From assembly GCA_964522665.1 (NCBI GenBank), contig CAZFVY010000078.1, forward strand, positions 1-34,800: a stretch of 34,800 nucleotides of DNA. The letters are read 5' to 3'. The notes below the pieces were generated by a model. The model worked only from the letters and a program-made list of their open reading frames with translations. It made no database searches and was not told the origin of the DNA. Both the position numbers and the translations under genes were made by a program. The stretch's first letter is position 1; every line of letters begins with the position of its first letter. Source of the stretch: CAZFVY01 sp964522665 (GTDB lineage: Bacteria; Verrucomicrobiota; Verrucomicrobiia; Limisphaerales; CAZFVY01). This document shows, piece after piece, positions 24,707 through 32,446 of the stretch.

Positions 24707-25978
24707 ATGAGTATTAAATCCGCGAAAGATTTGGAAACTGTAACGTCCAGCGTCAAGGGCCTCGTCGGCGAAGCTCTCAGCGAGAGCGGTGGTCTGCTCC
24801 GGTTGGCGCCTTGCTGGGTGCCGCGCTCTTTTCTGCAACCGGGCAAGCGCCTGAAGCTCCATCCGGACGATTTGTACGCCTACGGGCTGAATCGCGGTGG
24901 TATCGACGAGCGTTGGTTTGCTTCCACCACCCCCGCCGCCAACGAGAACCGCACGCCGGACGAAGGCTTGAGCTACGTGGTGGTCGGTGGCCGCCGCTTC
25001 ACTTTGGCGGCCGCGGTCGCCGAGTGCGGCGCCGGGCTGATTGGGAAAAAGATTTGGAATAAATACGAGCGTTGGCCGGTCTATTCTAAATTCTTCGACA
25101 ACATGGGGCCGATTCCCCACCACATGCATCAGTCGCAGAAGCAGGCCCGGCTCGTCGGTCAGGAAGGCAAGCCCGAGTCGTACTATTTTCCGCCGCAGCA
25201 CAACAACGTGGGGAACAACTTTCCCTACACGTTCATGGGTCTCGAGCCTGGGACGACCAAGGTGGAAGTTCGCCGTTGCCTCGAGAACTGGAACAAGGGC
25301 GACAACGGGATTCTCGACCTCTCCCGCGCGTATCGCCTCAAGCCCGGCTCCGGCTGGCTGATTGGGCCGAGCATTCTGCACGCGCCGGGTTCGCTCTGCA
25401 CCTACGAGCCGCAATGGGGATCGGACGTGTTCGGGATGTACCAGTCATTGGTCGAAGGCCGCGAAGTGCCGTGGTCTCTGCTGGTCAAGGACATGCCAAA
25501 GGAGAAGCACCAGGATTTGGACTTCATCGTGAACCAGCTCGATTGGGAAGCGAACGTGGACCCGCACTTCAAGGACAACCATTACCTCGAGCCGGTTCCC
25601 GTCGCCGACACGCGCAAGGAAGGCTTTGTCGATCGTTGGATCGTCTATGGGCGAGTCAAGGATCAGCAGCTTTTCACCGCGAAGGAATTGACGGTCGATC
25701 CCGGCGCCAAGTGCGTGATCAAGGACAAGGGCGCCTACGGGTTGATTACCGTCCAAGGCAAAGGCCGGGTGAATCAATTGCCTTTGGATTGTCCCAAGCT
25801 GATTCGCTTCCACGAGTTGACCGAAGATGAAGCGTTCTGCACGGAGGATGCCGCGAAGGCGGGTGTGACGTTTGAAAACACCTCGACCGTCGAGCCGTTG
25901 GTCGTGCTGCGCTATTTTGGCCCGGAAGTGAACCCCGACGCGCCGGAAATGGGCGCCTACCGCAAGAATAAGTTCTAA
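24707..25978 (+). CDS. ManA-like cupin sugar isomerase family protein
   Basis: This is a 423-residue cytosolic protein. The central cupin has NMGPIPHHMHQSQKQARLVG with a metal-binding H-H-x-H, then GKPESYYFPPQHNNVGNNFP and a second histidine in the strand SILHAPGSLCTYEP. The pattern (metal-site histidines, K-P-E then Y) resembles class I mannose-6-phosphate isomerase, although overall similarity looks distant. A second cupin-like barrel covers roughly residues 300-410. I infer aldose-ketose isomerisation of a sugar or sugar phosphate. It stands 74 bp after the heme dehydrogenase and upstream of the TIM-barrel isomerase, so both seem part of one sugar pathway. The exact reaction is open. Confidence 0.65.
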   Translation: MSIKSAKDLETVTSSVKGLVGEALSESGGLLRLAPCWVPRSFLQPGKRLKLHPDDLYAYGLNRGGIDERWFASTTPAANENRTPDEGLSYVVVGGRRFTLAAAVAECGAGLIGKKIWNKYERWPVYSKFFDNMGPIPHHMHQSQKQARLVGQEGKPESYYFPPQHNNVGNNFPYTFMGLEPGTTKVEVRRCLENWNKGDNGILDLSRAYRLKPGSGWLIGPSILHAPGSLCTYEPQWGSDVFGMYQSLVEGREVPWSLLVKDMPKEKHQDLDFIVNQLDWEANVDPHFKDNHYLEPVPVADTRKEGFVDRWIVYGRVKDQQLFTAKELTVDPGAKCVIKDKGAYGLITVQGKGRVNQLPLDCPKLIRFHELTEDEAFCTEDAAKAGVTFENTSTVEPLVVLRYFGPEVNPDAPEMGAYRKNKF

Positions 25979-25987
25979 TAAGAGCGC

Positions 25988-26018
25988 GGCGCCGCCCGAC
26001 CGATTGGGCGGCGGCGCC
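25988..26018. repeat. GC-rich stem-loop between the cupin and TIM-barrel genes
   Basis: GGCGCCGCCC pairs with GGGCGG(CGG)CGCC around an 8-base loop, with a 3-base bulge. It begins ten bases after the cupin stop codon. No T-run follows, so it is more likely an mRNA 3'-end stabiliser or processing structure than an intrinsic terminator. Confidence 0.45.
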
Positions 26019-26088
26019 GCCGTCGGTTGGCCGATCGTCCCTGGTCAACCGCGCCCGCCGCTGAAACCTAGAAATCGAAAGAGATGCC

Positions 26089-27135
26089 ATGACCGAAAAA
26101 CCAAATCTATATCCAAAACTGCACAACGCCATGTGGCCCGGGTTGGTCGGCAAAGGACAAGGCTCCGAGCCGCCCATCGACCTCGATACCATGCTGGACC
26201 TGACCGCGAAGGCATCGGTCAATGGCGTCCGCTTCGATGGCGTGGATCTGTTCCTGTTTGATCCGCACGTTAACATCGACTCCAGCGACGACGATTTGAA
26301 GCGTTTGGCGGAGAAGGTCCAGTCAAAAGGCTTCGTCGTCGGTTCGGTCGTCGCGCCGGTGTGGCCTCCCACGGGCGGCGGTTCCGCGATGGGCGACGAC
26401 GCGGAGCGCAAGCGCTTCGTCCAACAGGTCGGCAAAGGTTGTCGGATCGCCAAGAAACTCCGGGAATTGGGCGCGCGGCCGTACGGCGTGGTGCGCATCG
26501 ATTCGGCCTGCAGCGTGACCGACTGGGAGAAAGATCCCAAGGGGAACACGAAGAAGATCGCCAAGACCTTCAAAGAGGCGGCGAAGGTGGCGAAGGATCA
26601 TGGCGAACGCCTGGCGGCGGAAGGCGAAATCTGTTGGGGCGGTATGCACAGTTGGAAGTACATGGTGCAATTGCTTGAAGAGGTCGGCCAAAAGCGATGG
26701 GTTGGGTTTCAGGCGGATATGGCGCACACGCTGCTCTACACGCTCGGCTACAACGCGCCGGAACATCGGATCGTGCCGGCCAAGTTTCATTGGGCGCCCG
26801 ACGAGTTTCACGCGGCGATGAAAAAGATGGTCAAAGCATTGCGCCCTTGGACGATCGATTTCCACGTCGCGCAGAACGACGCGACGGTCAAAGGCTCCGG
26901 TTCGCACGACAAGACCGGGCGGCACTGTCTGGCGACTGATCCCAACGGCAAGCTCAACATCGCCCGCGACGCCGGTTATTGGATGCGGGACGACAAGGGA
27001 AAGGTGACGAAAGCGTTCAAACATATCTGTTGGGACGGCTGCATGTTTCCCAATGAAGTCATGATGAAACAGGAGACTTGGAACAACATTTTGGCCGCGA
27101 TGATCCAGGTGCGGGAAAACCACGGCTGGGCCTGA
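26089..27135 (+). CDS. Xylose-isomerase-like TIM barrel (sugar isomerase/epimerase)
   Basis: This is a 348-residue cytosolic protein of the AP-endonuclease-2/xylose isomerase-like TIM-barrel superfamily. Likely metal-site strands are visible: LAAEGEICWGGMHSW (Glu and His), VGFQADMAHTLLYT (Asp and His), WTIDFHVAQND (Asp and His) and the C-terminal HICWDGCMF. The first strand gives NGVRFDGVDLFLFDP. Members of this superfamily epimerise or isomerise sugars and keto-sugars, or act on inositol derivatives, using a divalent metal. In this cluster it sits between the cupin and a Gfo/Idh/MocA dehydrogenase, a combination often seen in oxidative sugar catabolism of PVC bacteria and Bacteroidetes. The fold is fairly clear and the substrate is not. 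Confidence 0.72.
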   Translation: MTEKPNLYPKLHNAMWPGLVGKGQGSEPPIDLDTMLDLTAKASVNGVRFDGVDLFLFDPHVNIDSSDDDLKRLAEKVQSKGFVVGSVVAPVWPPTGGGSAMGDDAERKRFVQQVGKGCRIAKKLRELGARPYGVVRIDSACSVTDWEKDPKGNTKKIAKTFKEAAKVAKDHGERLAAEGEICWGGMHSWKYMVQLLEEVGQKRWVGFQADMAHTLLYTLGYNAPEHRIVPAKFHWAPDEFHAAMKKMVKALRPWTIDFHVAQNDATVKGSGSHDKTGRHCLATDPNGKLNIARDAGYWMRDDKGKVTKAFKHICWDGCMFPNEVMMKQETWNNILAAMIQVRENHGWA

Positions 27136-27186
27136 TTGCCCTCCGTTGCCGCCCCGCGCGTCGCGCGCTCGTAGATTTTTTAGCTT

Positions 27187-28335
27187 ATGAAAAAACTCAA
27201 TGTCGGACTGATCGGCTACGGCTTCATGGGCCGTACCCACTCGAATGCCTTCAGCAAGGTCAACCACTTCTTCGATTTGGAGTACCAGCCCGTCCTCAAG
27301 GCGGTCTGCGCCCGCAACGCGGAAAAGGCCAGGGAGTTCGCGGCCAAGTGGGGCTACGAAACAACCGAGACCGATTGGCGCAAGCTCGTTGAGCGCGACG
27401 ATATCGACCTGATCGACATCGGCAGTCCCAACAACACGCATGCCGAAATCGCCATCGCGGCCGCTAAAGCCGGCAAGATGGTTCTTTGCGAGAAACCGCT
27501 TTCGATGGACGCGAAAGAGGGCGAGAGGATGGTGAAGGCCATCGAGAAGGCCGGGGTTCCGAACATGGTTTGGTACAATTATCGCCGCGTGCCCGCGGTG
27601 ACTTTGGCCAAGCAATTGATTGACGAGGGACGACTAGGCCGCATCTTCCATTATCGCGCGAAATTTCTGCAAGATTGGACGATTTCGAAAGACTTGCCGC
27701 AGGGCGGCGCCGCCCTCTGGCGCCTCGACGTGAAGGTGGCGGGGAGCGGCGTCACCGGGGATTTGCTCGCCCATTGCATCGACACCGCGATCTGGCTCAA
27801 TGGCAGCATCGACAAGGTCAATGGGATGACCGAGACGTTTATCAAAGAACGCAAACACAATCTGACCGGCAAAGTCGAGAAGGTCGGCATCGATGACGCG
27901 TGCGCTTTCCTGGCCCGATTCAACAACGGTTCCCTCGCGACCTTTGAATCGACGCGCTATGCCCGCGGCCACAAGGCGCTCTATACGTTCGAGATCAACG
28001 GCGAAAACGCGTCGCTCGCTTGGGACCTGCATGATTCCCACCGCTTGCAGATATTCGAGCACAAGGATGATTCGCGGACCCGCGGCTGGCGCTCGGTGCA
28101 CGTCACCGACTTCGAACATCCCTACATGAACAAGTGGTGGGTGCCCGGTCTGCACATCGGTTACGAGCATACCTTTGTCCATCAAGTCGCGGATTTCCTG
28201 GAAGGCCTGGCGACGGGCAAACCCGCGGCCCCGACGTTCCGCGACGCGCTCGAGACGCAGTACGTCTGCGACGCGGTGCTCAAGTCCGCCAAAACCGGCC
28301 GCTGGGAAAAGGTTCCGAAGGCCAAGAAGAAATAA
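27187..28335 (+). CDS. Gfo/Idh/MocA family NAD(P)-dependent oxidoreductase, first copy
   Basis: This is a 382-residue dehydrogenase. The N-terminal Rossmann fold has the dinucleotide motif GLIGYGFMGRTHSNAF (7-22) and the family motif CEKPLS near residue 100. The second half is the alpha/beta catalytic domain with DLLAHCIDTAIWL, which holds an H-x-x-D type catalytic pair, and the C-terminal HIGYEHTFVHQVADFLEGLA. Members oxidise sugars, inositols or their derivatives at a ring or side-chain hydroxyl. It lies 51 bp after the TIM-barrel gene and 113 bp before the small cytochrome. It may produce the keto-sugar that the neighbouring isomerases handle. No signal peptide is seen, so it is cytosolic. 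Confidence 0.88.
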   Translation: MKKLNVGLIGYGFMGRTHSNAFSKVNHFFDLEYQPVLKAVCARNAEKAREFAAKWGYETTETDWRKLVERDDIDLIDIGSPNNTHAEIAIAAAKAGKMVLCEKPLSMDAKEGERMVKAIEKAGVPNMVWYNYRRVPAVTLAKQLIDEGRLGRIFHYRAKFLQDWTISKDLPQGGAALWRLDVKVAGSGVTGDLLAHCIDTAIWLNGSIDKVNGMTETFIKERKHNLTGKVEKVGIDDACAFLARFNNGSLATFESTRYARGHKALYTFEINGENASLAWDLHDSHRLQIFEHKDDSRTRGWRSVHVTDFEHPYMNKWWVPGLHIGYEHTFVHQVADFLEGLATGKPAAPTFRDALETQYVCDAVLKSAKTGRWEKVPKAKKK

Positions 28336-28448
28336 CGTGAGATCTGCGCCGTAGGCGATTTTTGGGAACTATCGGCCAAGAAATGAATCATTTTGACGTG
28401 GGCATCGTCTTGAGAGATGCTGCGATCAAACCTTAATTTGAAAAACGT

Positions 28449-28874
28449 ATGAAAACTTCCGTTCTCCGTTTTGGCGTCATGGCGGGCGTCATGCTCGGCG
28501 TGCTCGCGGCTTCCGCGGCCGATGAAAAAAAGATCGACGTCAGCAAGCTGCCGCCGGTTTCCAGCAAATCCGGGGTCACCTACAACGCCGACATCAAGCC
28601 GATCTTTGAAAAGTCATGCTTCAAGTGTCACGGCGCCGATAAGCAGAAGGGCAAGCTCCGCTTGGACAGCTTGGAAGCGGCCATGAAGGGTGGCGAAAAC
28701 GCGCCCGAGATCATCGCCGGTCATAGCGAGAAAAGCCCGCTGGTGATTAACGTCGCGCATCTCGGTGACGAAGACGATTACATGCCGCCGCCGAAGAACA
28801 AAGACAAGATTCCGCCGTTGACCAAGGACGAGATTGGCCTGATTCGCGCGTGGATCGACCAGGGCGCCAAATAA
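28449..28874 (+). CDS. Small periplasmic c-type cytochrome (planctomycete type)
   Basis: This is a 141-residue protein with a Sec signal peptide (MKTSVLRFGVMAGVMLGVLA, cleavage near ASAA). The mature part has VTYNADIKPIFEKSCFKCHG, with the heme motif CFKCH at 57-61, then GKLRLDS, a loop and MPPP, which supplies the probable axial methionine. It ends in IGLIRAWIDQGAK. This arrangement is that of the stand-alone planctomycete cytochrome domain often fused to larger proteins in PVC bacteria. It could accept electrons from the heme dehydrogenase at 22092. It ends a transcription unit: a strong terminator lies 41 bp on. Confidence 0.9.
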   Translation: MKTSVLRFGVMAGVMLGVLAASAADEKKIDVSKLPPVSSKSGVTYNADIKPIFEKSCFKCHGADKQKGKLRLDSLEAAMKGGENAPEIIAGHSEKSPLVINVAHLGDEDDYMPPPKNKDKIPPLTKDEIGLIRAWIDQGAK

Positions 28875-28915
28875 GGCCCGGCGTCCCGACTCCGCTTTCC
28901 CGCTCGCGCGGGTCG

Positions 28916-28945
28916 ATTCCGGCGTGTTCACGCCGGAATTTTTTT
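28916..28945 (+). terminator. Rho-independent terminator after the cytochrome gene
   Basis: ATTCCGGCGTG pairs perfectly with CACGCCGGAAT (11 bp, tight loop) and the 3' arm runs into seven T residues (28939-28945). It is the clearest intrinsic terminator in the window and divides the catabolic region into two transcription units. Confidence 0.85.
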
Positions 28946-29059
28946 GTCGGCCGCAGGAAGCGAAGCGATGTTGGGATAAGAGCTTCGAGGCTCTGACGCG
29001 CGACGTGTCCCGGCGTCGGCGCAACGTTTTTTCCGCGACCGAATGATGTAACGTCCAAC

Positions 29060-29836
29060 ATGAAACCAATCCGCGTCACGATCTGGAACGAATTCGTCCA
29101 CGAATCCAAGAATAGCGACGTCGCGCGCGTCTATCCGCGCGGCATCCATCACGCCCTCGCCCAGATGCTACAGAGCCGCGACGGCGTCGAGGCGCGGACG
29201 GCGACACTAGACCAACCGGAACATGGTTTGAGTCAGACGATTTGCGACGAGACCGACGTCATGCTTTGGTGGGGCCACGCGGCGCACGACCAGGTCGAAG
29301 ACGAAATCGTCGCGCGCGTTCACCGGCGCGTGTTGGCGGGGATGGGTTTCATCGTTCTCCACTCCGGGCATTACTCGAAGATTTTCAAGAAGCTGATGGG
29401 GACGAGTTGCGCGCTTTGCTGGCGCGAGGCGGGCGAGCGGGAACGCGTTTGGGTGGTCAATCCGGGCCATCCGATCGCCGAAGGGATCGACCGGTTTATC
29501 GAGTTGGAGCAGTCGGAGATGTATGGCGAGCCATTCGGCATTCCGACGCCCGATGAACAGGTCTTCATCTCCTGGTTCGAAGGTGGCGAGGTTTTTCGGG
29601 GCGGCAGTTGCTGGACGCGCGGCAGCGGCCGGATCTTCTATTTCAGTCCCGGGCACGAAGTTTATCCGATCTATCATCACCCGGCCATCCAACGGGTCAT
29701 CTACAATGCCGTTCGCTGGGCGCGTCCGCGGGGCGTCGCCGCCGACGTTCCCAAACACGTTCCGATCGAGGCGGCGCGCGAAAAGATCGCGGCCAAAGGC
29801 CCTCAACTCCACACCGATTCCGGCGCCTTGCGCTGA
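29060..29836 (+). CDS. ThuA-like protein (trehalose utilisation family)
   Basis: This is a 258-residue cytosolic protein with the ThuA fold, which is related to class I glutamine amidotransferases. The beginning IRVTIWNEFVHESKNSDVAR, the strand DVMLWWGHAAHDQVEDEIVA and the nucleophile-elbow-like region GMGFIVLHSGHYSKIFKKL are typical. GSGRIFYFSPGHEVYPIYHH and the closing IQRVIYNAVRWA match the end of the family. In rhizobia ThuA and ThuB act in trehalose catabolism through 3-keto-trehalose. Here the partner dehydrogenase may be one of the two Gfo/Idh/MocA proteins. It begins the second unit after the terminator and stands 21 bp before the RuBisCO-like gene. Family is clear; the reaction is not established. 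Confidence 0.82.
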   Translation: MKPIRVTIWNEFVHESKNSDVARVYPRGIHHALAQMLQSRDGVEARTATLDQPEHGLSQTICDETDVMLWWGHAAHDQVEDEIVARVHRRVLAGMGFIVLHSGHYSKIFKKLMGTSCALCWREAGERERVWVVNPGHPIAEGIDRFIELEQSEMYGEPFGIPTPDEQVFISWFEGGEVFRGGSCWTRGSGRIFYFSPGHEVYPIYHHPAIQRVIYNAVRWARPRGVAADVPKHVPIEAAREKIAAKGPQLHTDSGALR

Positions 29837-29857
29837 TTCCCCACGCGAAAAACTCCC

Positions 29858-31333
29858 ATGCCCGCGACCAAGATTAAGCCGAAGAAAACGCCGTCTCGGC
29901 GAACCGCTTCAAGTTCCGTCAAGCCCGCGATTCTCGCCTCCCTTTGGCACGATGCGGACGCGCGCGAAGAGAAATTGCGCGCGCTGGTGACGGAGCGCCT
30001 TGCGGCGAAGCCGGCCCCGGCGTGGGATGACTCTATCGTCGCCACCTATTTTTTCGCTCTGCGAACCTTGAAGCTCGAACAATTCGCGGAGGAGATCGCG
30101 TACCATGCGACCAGCGGCACGCGGCATCCCCCGCGCGGTTCGTTGCTCGCGCAATGCACGGCGCGCGCCGCTGGGGTGGACGCCTTCGACGCCAGCGGAC
30201 GGATTGGATTGTTGCACGTCGGCATTCCGCTGAAGATGCTGCTCCAGGCGGACGGCCATTTGACGTCGTGCGACATCCTCCACACCGTCGCCGGGGCGAT
30301 CATTTTCGACGTGTACGAGACGCGGGACGCGCGGTTGATCGCCTTGCAGATACCCGACAAAGTTATCGCCACATTCCCCGGCCCGGCCCACGGCCCGTTC
30401 GGGGTTCGCCAGCGAACCGGTTTCCCGGCGGGTCAACCGGCCTTCGGCACCATTCTCAAACCGACCGCGGGGATCACGCCCACCGAGGTCGGGGCGCTCG
30501 TCGAGGAAGCGGCTGGTTGTCCGTTGTTCATGTTCATCAAGGAAGACGAAAACCTCTATCCGCGTTTGGATTACTCGCCGGCGGCCGAACGAACCCGGCA
30601 AGCCGTCGCGGCGGTGGAACGCGCCCGCGAACGGCGTGGCGGCCACGGACTGATCTTCGCGCCGCACATCAGCGGCGCGCCGCATGAACTGTTGGAAACC
30701 ACACACGCCGTCCTCGCCGCGGGCGCGACCGGCGTCATGTTCAGCGAATCCTTCGCGGGCGGCGCGGTGCGGATGGTCCGGGAAGCGACGAAACATTTGC
30801 CGAATCCGCCGGCCATTTATGGGCATAATGCCGGGATCGGCGTCAAAACCCGTGGCATATTTCGTGAAGTCGTCGACTTGCTCGCCCGCTTGGACGGGAT
30901 CGACTTTCGCCAGACGGCGCCGGTTCGCCCCGGGCTTCCGTTTCTCAAGCCGTATGGCGCCGAATGGGTCGCGTCGGAAGAGGTCCTCGCCCGGCCGATC
31001 CCGAATATCAAGCCGACCACGATCGTCCGCGCCGGCTCGCTCGATCAGGGCAATATTTCGCTGAATCTGGCGGAGGTGGAGCAACGCGGCCTCCTCGAGC
31101 ACGTTCTTTTTCTCGCCGGTTCCGCCATCAATTCGATCAAGAACCGTTCCGGCAAGGCCGACGTCAAGCTCGGCGCCGAGGCGATGACGCAGGCGCTCGA
31201 AGTCCACCGATCCGGCGCCTTGGCCGGGGTGCGAGTGGAACGGCACGCCGCGGCGCTGCTGGCCCTGGCCGGAGAGAAAAAGTTGCGCTCATTGCAGGCG
31301 GCGCTGCGGCAACGCTATCCGGAACTGGCATGA
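29858..31333 (+). CDS. RuBisCO-like protein (RLP, form IV-type)
   Basis: This is a 491-residue protein. Residues 59-175 fit the RuBisCO large-chain N-terminal domain (SIVATYFFA, ATSGTR). The barrel contains FGTILKPTAGITPTEVG with Lys201 in place of spinach Lys175, and FIKEDEN with Lys228, Asp230 and Glu231 matching the carbamylated Lys201, Asp203 and Glu204. Further on, YGHNAGIG (321-328) has His323 for His294 but Asn324 for Arg295. GIDFRQTAP (347-355) has Gln352 where RuBisCO has His327, and the GKLEG loop-6 lysine motif is missing. So the metal site is kept while bisphosphate-binding and carboxylation residues are lost. RLPs catalyse enolisation, decarboxylation or transcarboxylation. A basic, low-complexity lead of about 50 residues precedes the fold. 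Confidence 0.88.
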   Translation: MPATKIKPKKTPSRRTASSSVKPAILASLWHDADAREEKLRALVTERLAAKPAPAWDDSIVATYFFALRTLKLEQFAEEIAYHATSGTRHPPRGSLLAQCTARAAGVDAFDASGRIGLLHVGIPLKMLLQADGHLTSCDILHTVAGAIIFDVYETRDARLIALQIPDKVIATFPGPAHGPFGVRQRTGFPAGQPAFGTILKPTAGITPTEVGALVEEAAGCPLFMFIKEDENLYPRLDYSPAAERTRQAVAAVERARERRGGHGLIFAPHISGAPHELLETTHAVLAAGATGVMFSESFAGGAVRMVREATKHLPNPPAIYGHNAGIGVKTRGIFREVVDLLARLDGIDFRQTAPVRPGLPFLKPYGAEWVASEEVLARPIPNIKPTTIVRAGSLDQGNISLNLAEVEQRGLLEHVLFLAGSAINSIKNRSGKADVKLGAEAMTQALEVHRSGALAGVRVERHAAALLALAGEKKLRSLQAALRQRYPELA

Positions 31334-32403
31334 AGAAAGCGCCGAGGCTACTGCGGATCGGCGTGCTCGGCTGCGGGCCGATCGCCCAGATCGCCCACTT
31401 CGACGCCTGCCGCAAGGCGGCCAACGCGGAACTATACGCGGTCTGCGATCTCGCGGATGATTTGCGCGCCAAAGCGGTCGCCGTCCATGAGCCGCGCGTG
31501 GCCTATGCCAGTTACGACGGAATGCTGGCGGACCCGCTGGTGGAGGCGGTCATCATCGGCGCCGCCGATCAATACCACGTCCCGCTCTGCCTCAAGGCGC
31601 TCGACGCCGGCAAGCATGTGTTGGTGGAAAAGCCGCTCGGCGTAACGGTCGAAGAATGCGAAGCCCTCCGGCGCCGTCTGGCGGAGACGCGGTTGATTCT
31701 GCAGATTGGCCACAACCGACGGTTTGATCCGGGAATCGGGTTCGCGCGGGATTTCGTGCGGGATGAACTCGGACAAATGATGGCTCTGAAGGCCTGGTAC
31801 TGCGATTCAACCTACCGGTACACGATGACCGACAATCTCCAGCCGATCACGATGACCAGCGCCTCGGCTCGCCGACCGGACGGAAATCCGAAGGCGGACA
31901 AGCGCCGTTACTTTCTCCTGACCCACGCGAGCCATTTGGTGGACACAGCGCGGTTCTTGGGCGGTGACTTGGTGGCAGTGCGCGCGCGCTTGAGTGAGAA
32001 GTTCGGGGCCTATTGCTGGTTCGTTGAGGTCGAGTTCGCGAGTGGTTGCCTGGGGCATCTCGACTTGACGATTCCCGTGCGCGGTGATTTTGAGGAGGGT
32101 TTTCAGATTTATGGCGAATACGGCAGCGTCAACGCCAAGGTGTTTCTGCCCTGGTATCACAAGACCAGCGTGGTCGAGTGTTTTTCGGTGAAGGACGGGC
32201 AATTCCGGCGTCCGTTGGGCGAAGACGCCTACACGTATAAGCGTCAAATCGAGGGGTTCGCCAGCGTCATCCTCGACGGGGCGCCGCAATTGGGCGCCAC
32301 CGTGGCCGACGGCGTGGAATCGGTCCGAGCGTTGGTGGCGATTGCCCGTTCCGTCGAGTCCGGCGGGCCTTGTCGTTTGGACGAGATGACCGGCGGCGTC
32401 TGA
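31330..32403 (+). CDS. Gfo/Idh/MocA family oxidoreductase coupled to the RLP
   Basis: This is a 357-residue dehydrogenase. The start is the ATG at 31330, which shares bases with the RLP stop (ATGA), a typical sign of translational coupling; the open frame extends further upstream inside the RLP gene but has no similarity there. The Rossmann motif GVLGCGPIAQIAHFDA lies near residues 10-25 and VEKPLG near 98-103. The catalytic domain includes YFLLTHASHLVDTARFLGGD with the His-x-x-Asp pair, and GHLDLTIPVRGDFEEGFQIY with GEYGSV. It probably makes or consumes the keto intermediate acted on by the RLP. The distance from the first Gfo/Idh copy is large, so they likely have different substrates. Confidence 0.87.
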   Translation: MKKAPRLLRIGVLGCGPIAQIAHFDACRKAANAELYAVCDLADDLRAKAVAVHEPRVAYASYDGMLADPLVEAVIIGAADQYHVPLCLKALDAGKHVLVEKPLGVTVEECEALRRRLAETRLILQIGHNRRFDPGIGFARDFVRDELGQMMALKAWYCDSTYRYTMTDNLQPITMTSASARRPDGNPKADKRRYFLLTHASHLVDTARFLGGDLVAVRARLSEKFGAYCWFVEVEFASGCLGHLDLTIPVRGDFEEGFQIYGEYGSVNAKVFLPWYHKTSVVECFSVKDGQFRRPLGEDAYTYKRQIEGFASVILDGAPQLGATVADGVESVRALVAIARSVESGGPCRLDEMTGGV

Positions 32404-32446
32404 ACGGCGCGCAAACTCTGCGGAGGTAGTTGCTCGGCGGCGGCCT

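Noticed and set aside
27136..27186. A terminator between the TIM-barrel gene and the first dehydrogenase (GC-rich repeat, later six T residues)
   Set aside because: The T-run starts several bases after the short CG-rich stem, and the next gene begins almost at once; not convincing.
28336..28370. A small CGCC-GTA-GGCG hairpin followed by ATTTTT after the first dehydrogenase
   Set aside because: The stem has only four base pairs, too weak for a confident intrinsic terminator.
26323..31246. Long antisense frames opposite the TIM-barrel, dehydrogenase and RLP genes
   Set aside because: All lie opposite genes with convincing motifs and show only the skewed composition of shadow frames.
29858..31333. 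A true CO2-fixing RuBisCO large subunit
   Set aside because: The Arg295 and His327 equivalents and the loop-6 lysine motif are missing, and there is no small subunit, phosphoribulokinase or carboxysome gene nearby.
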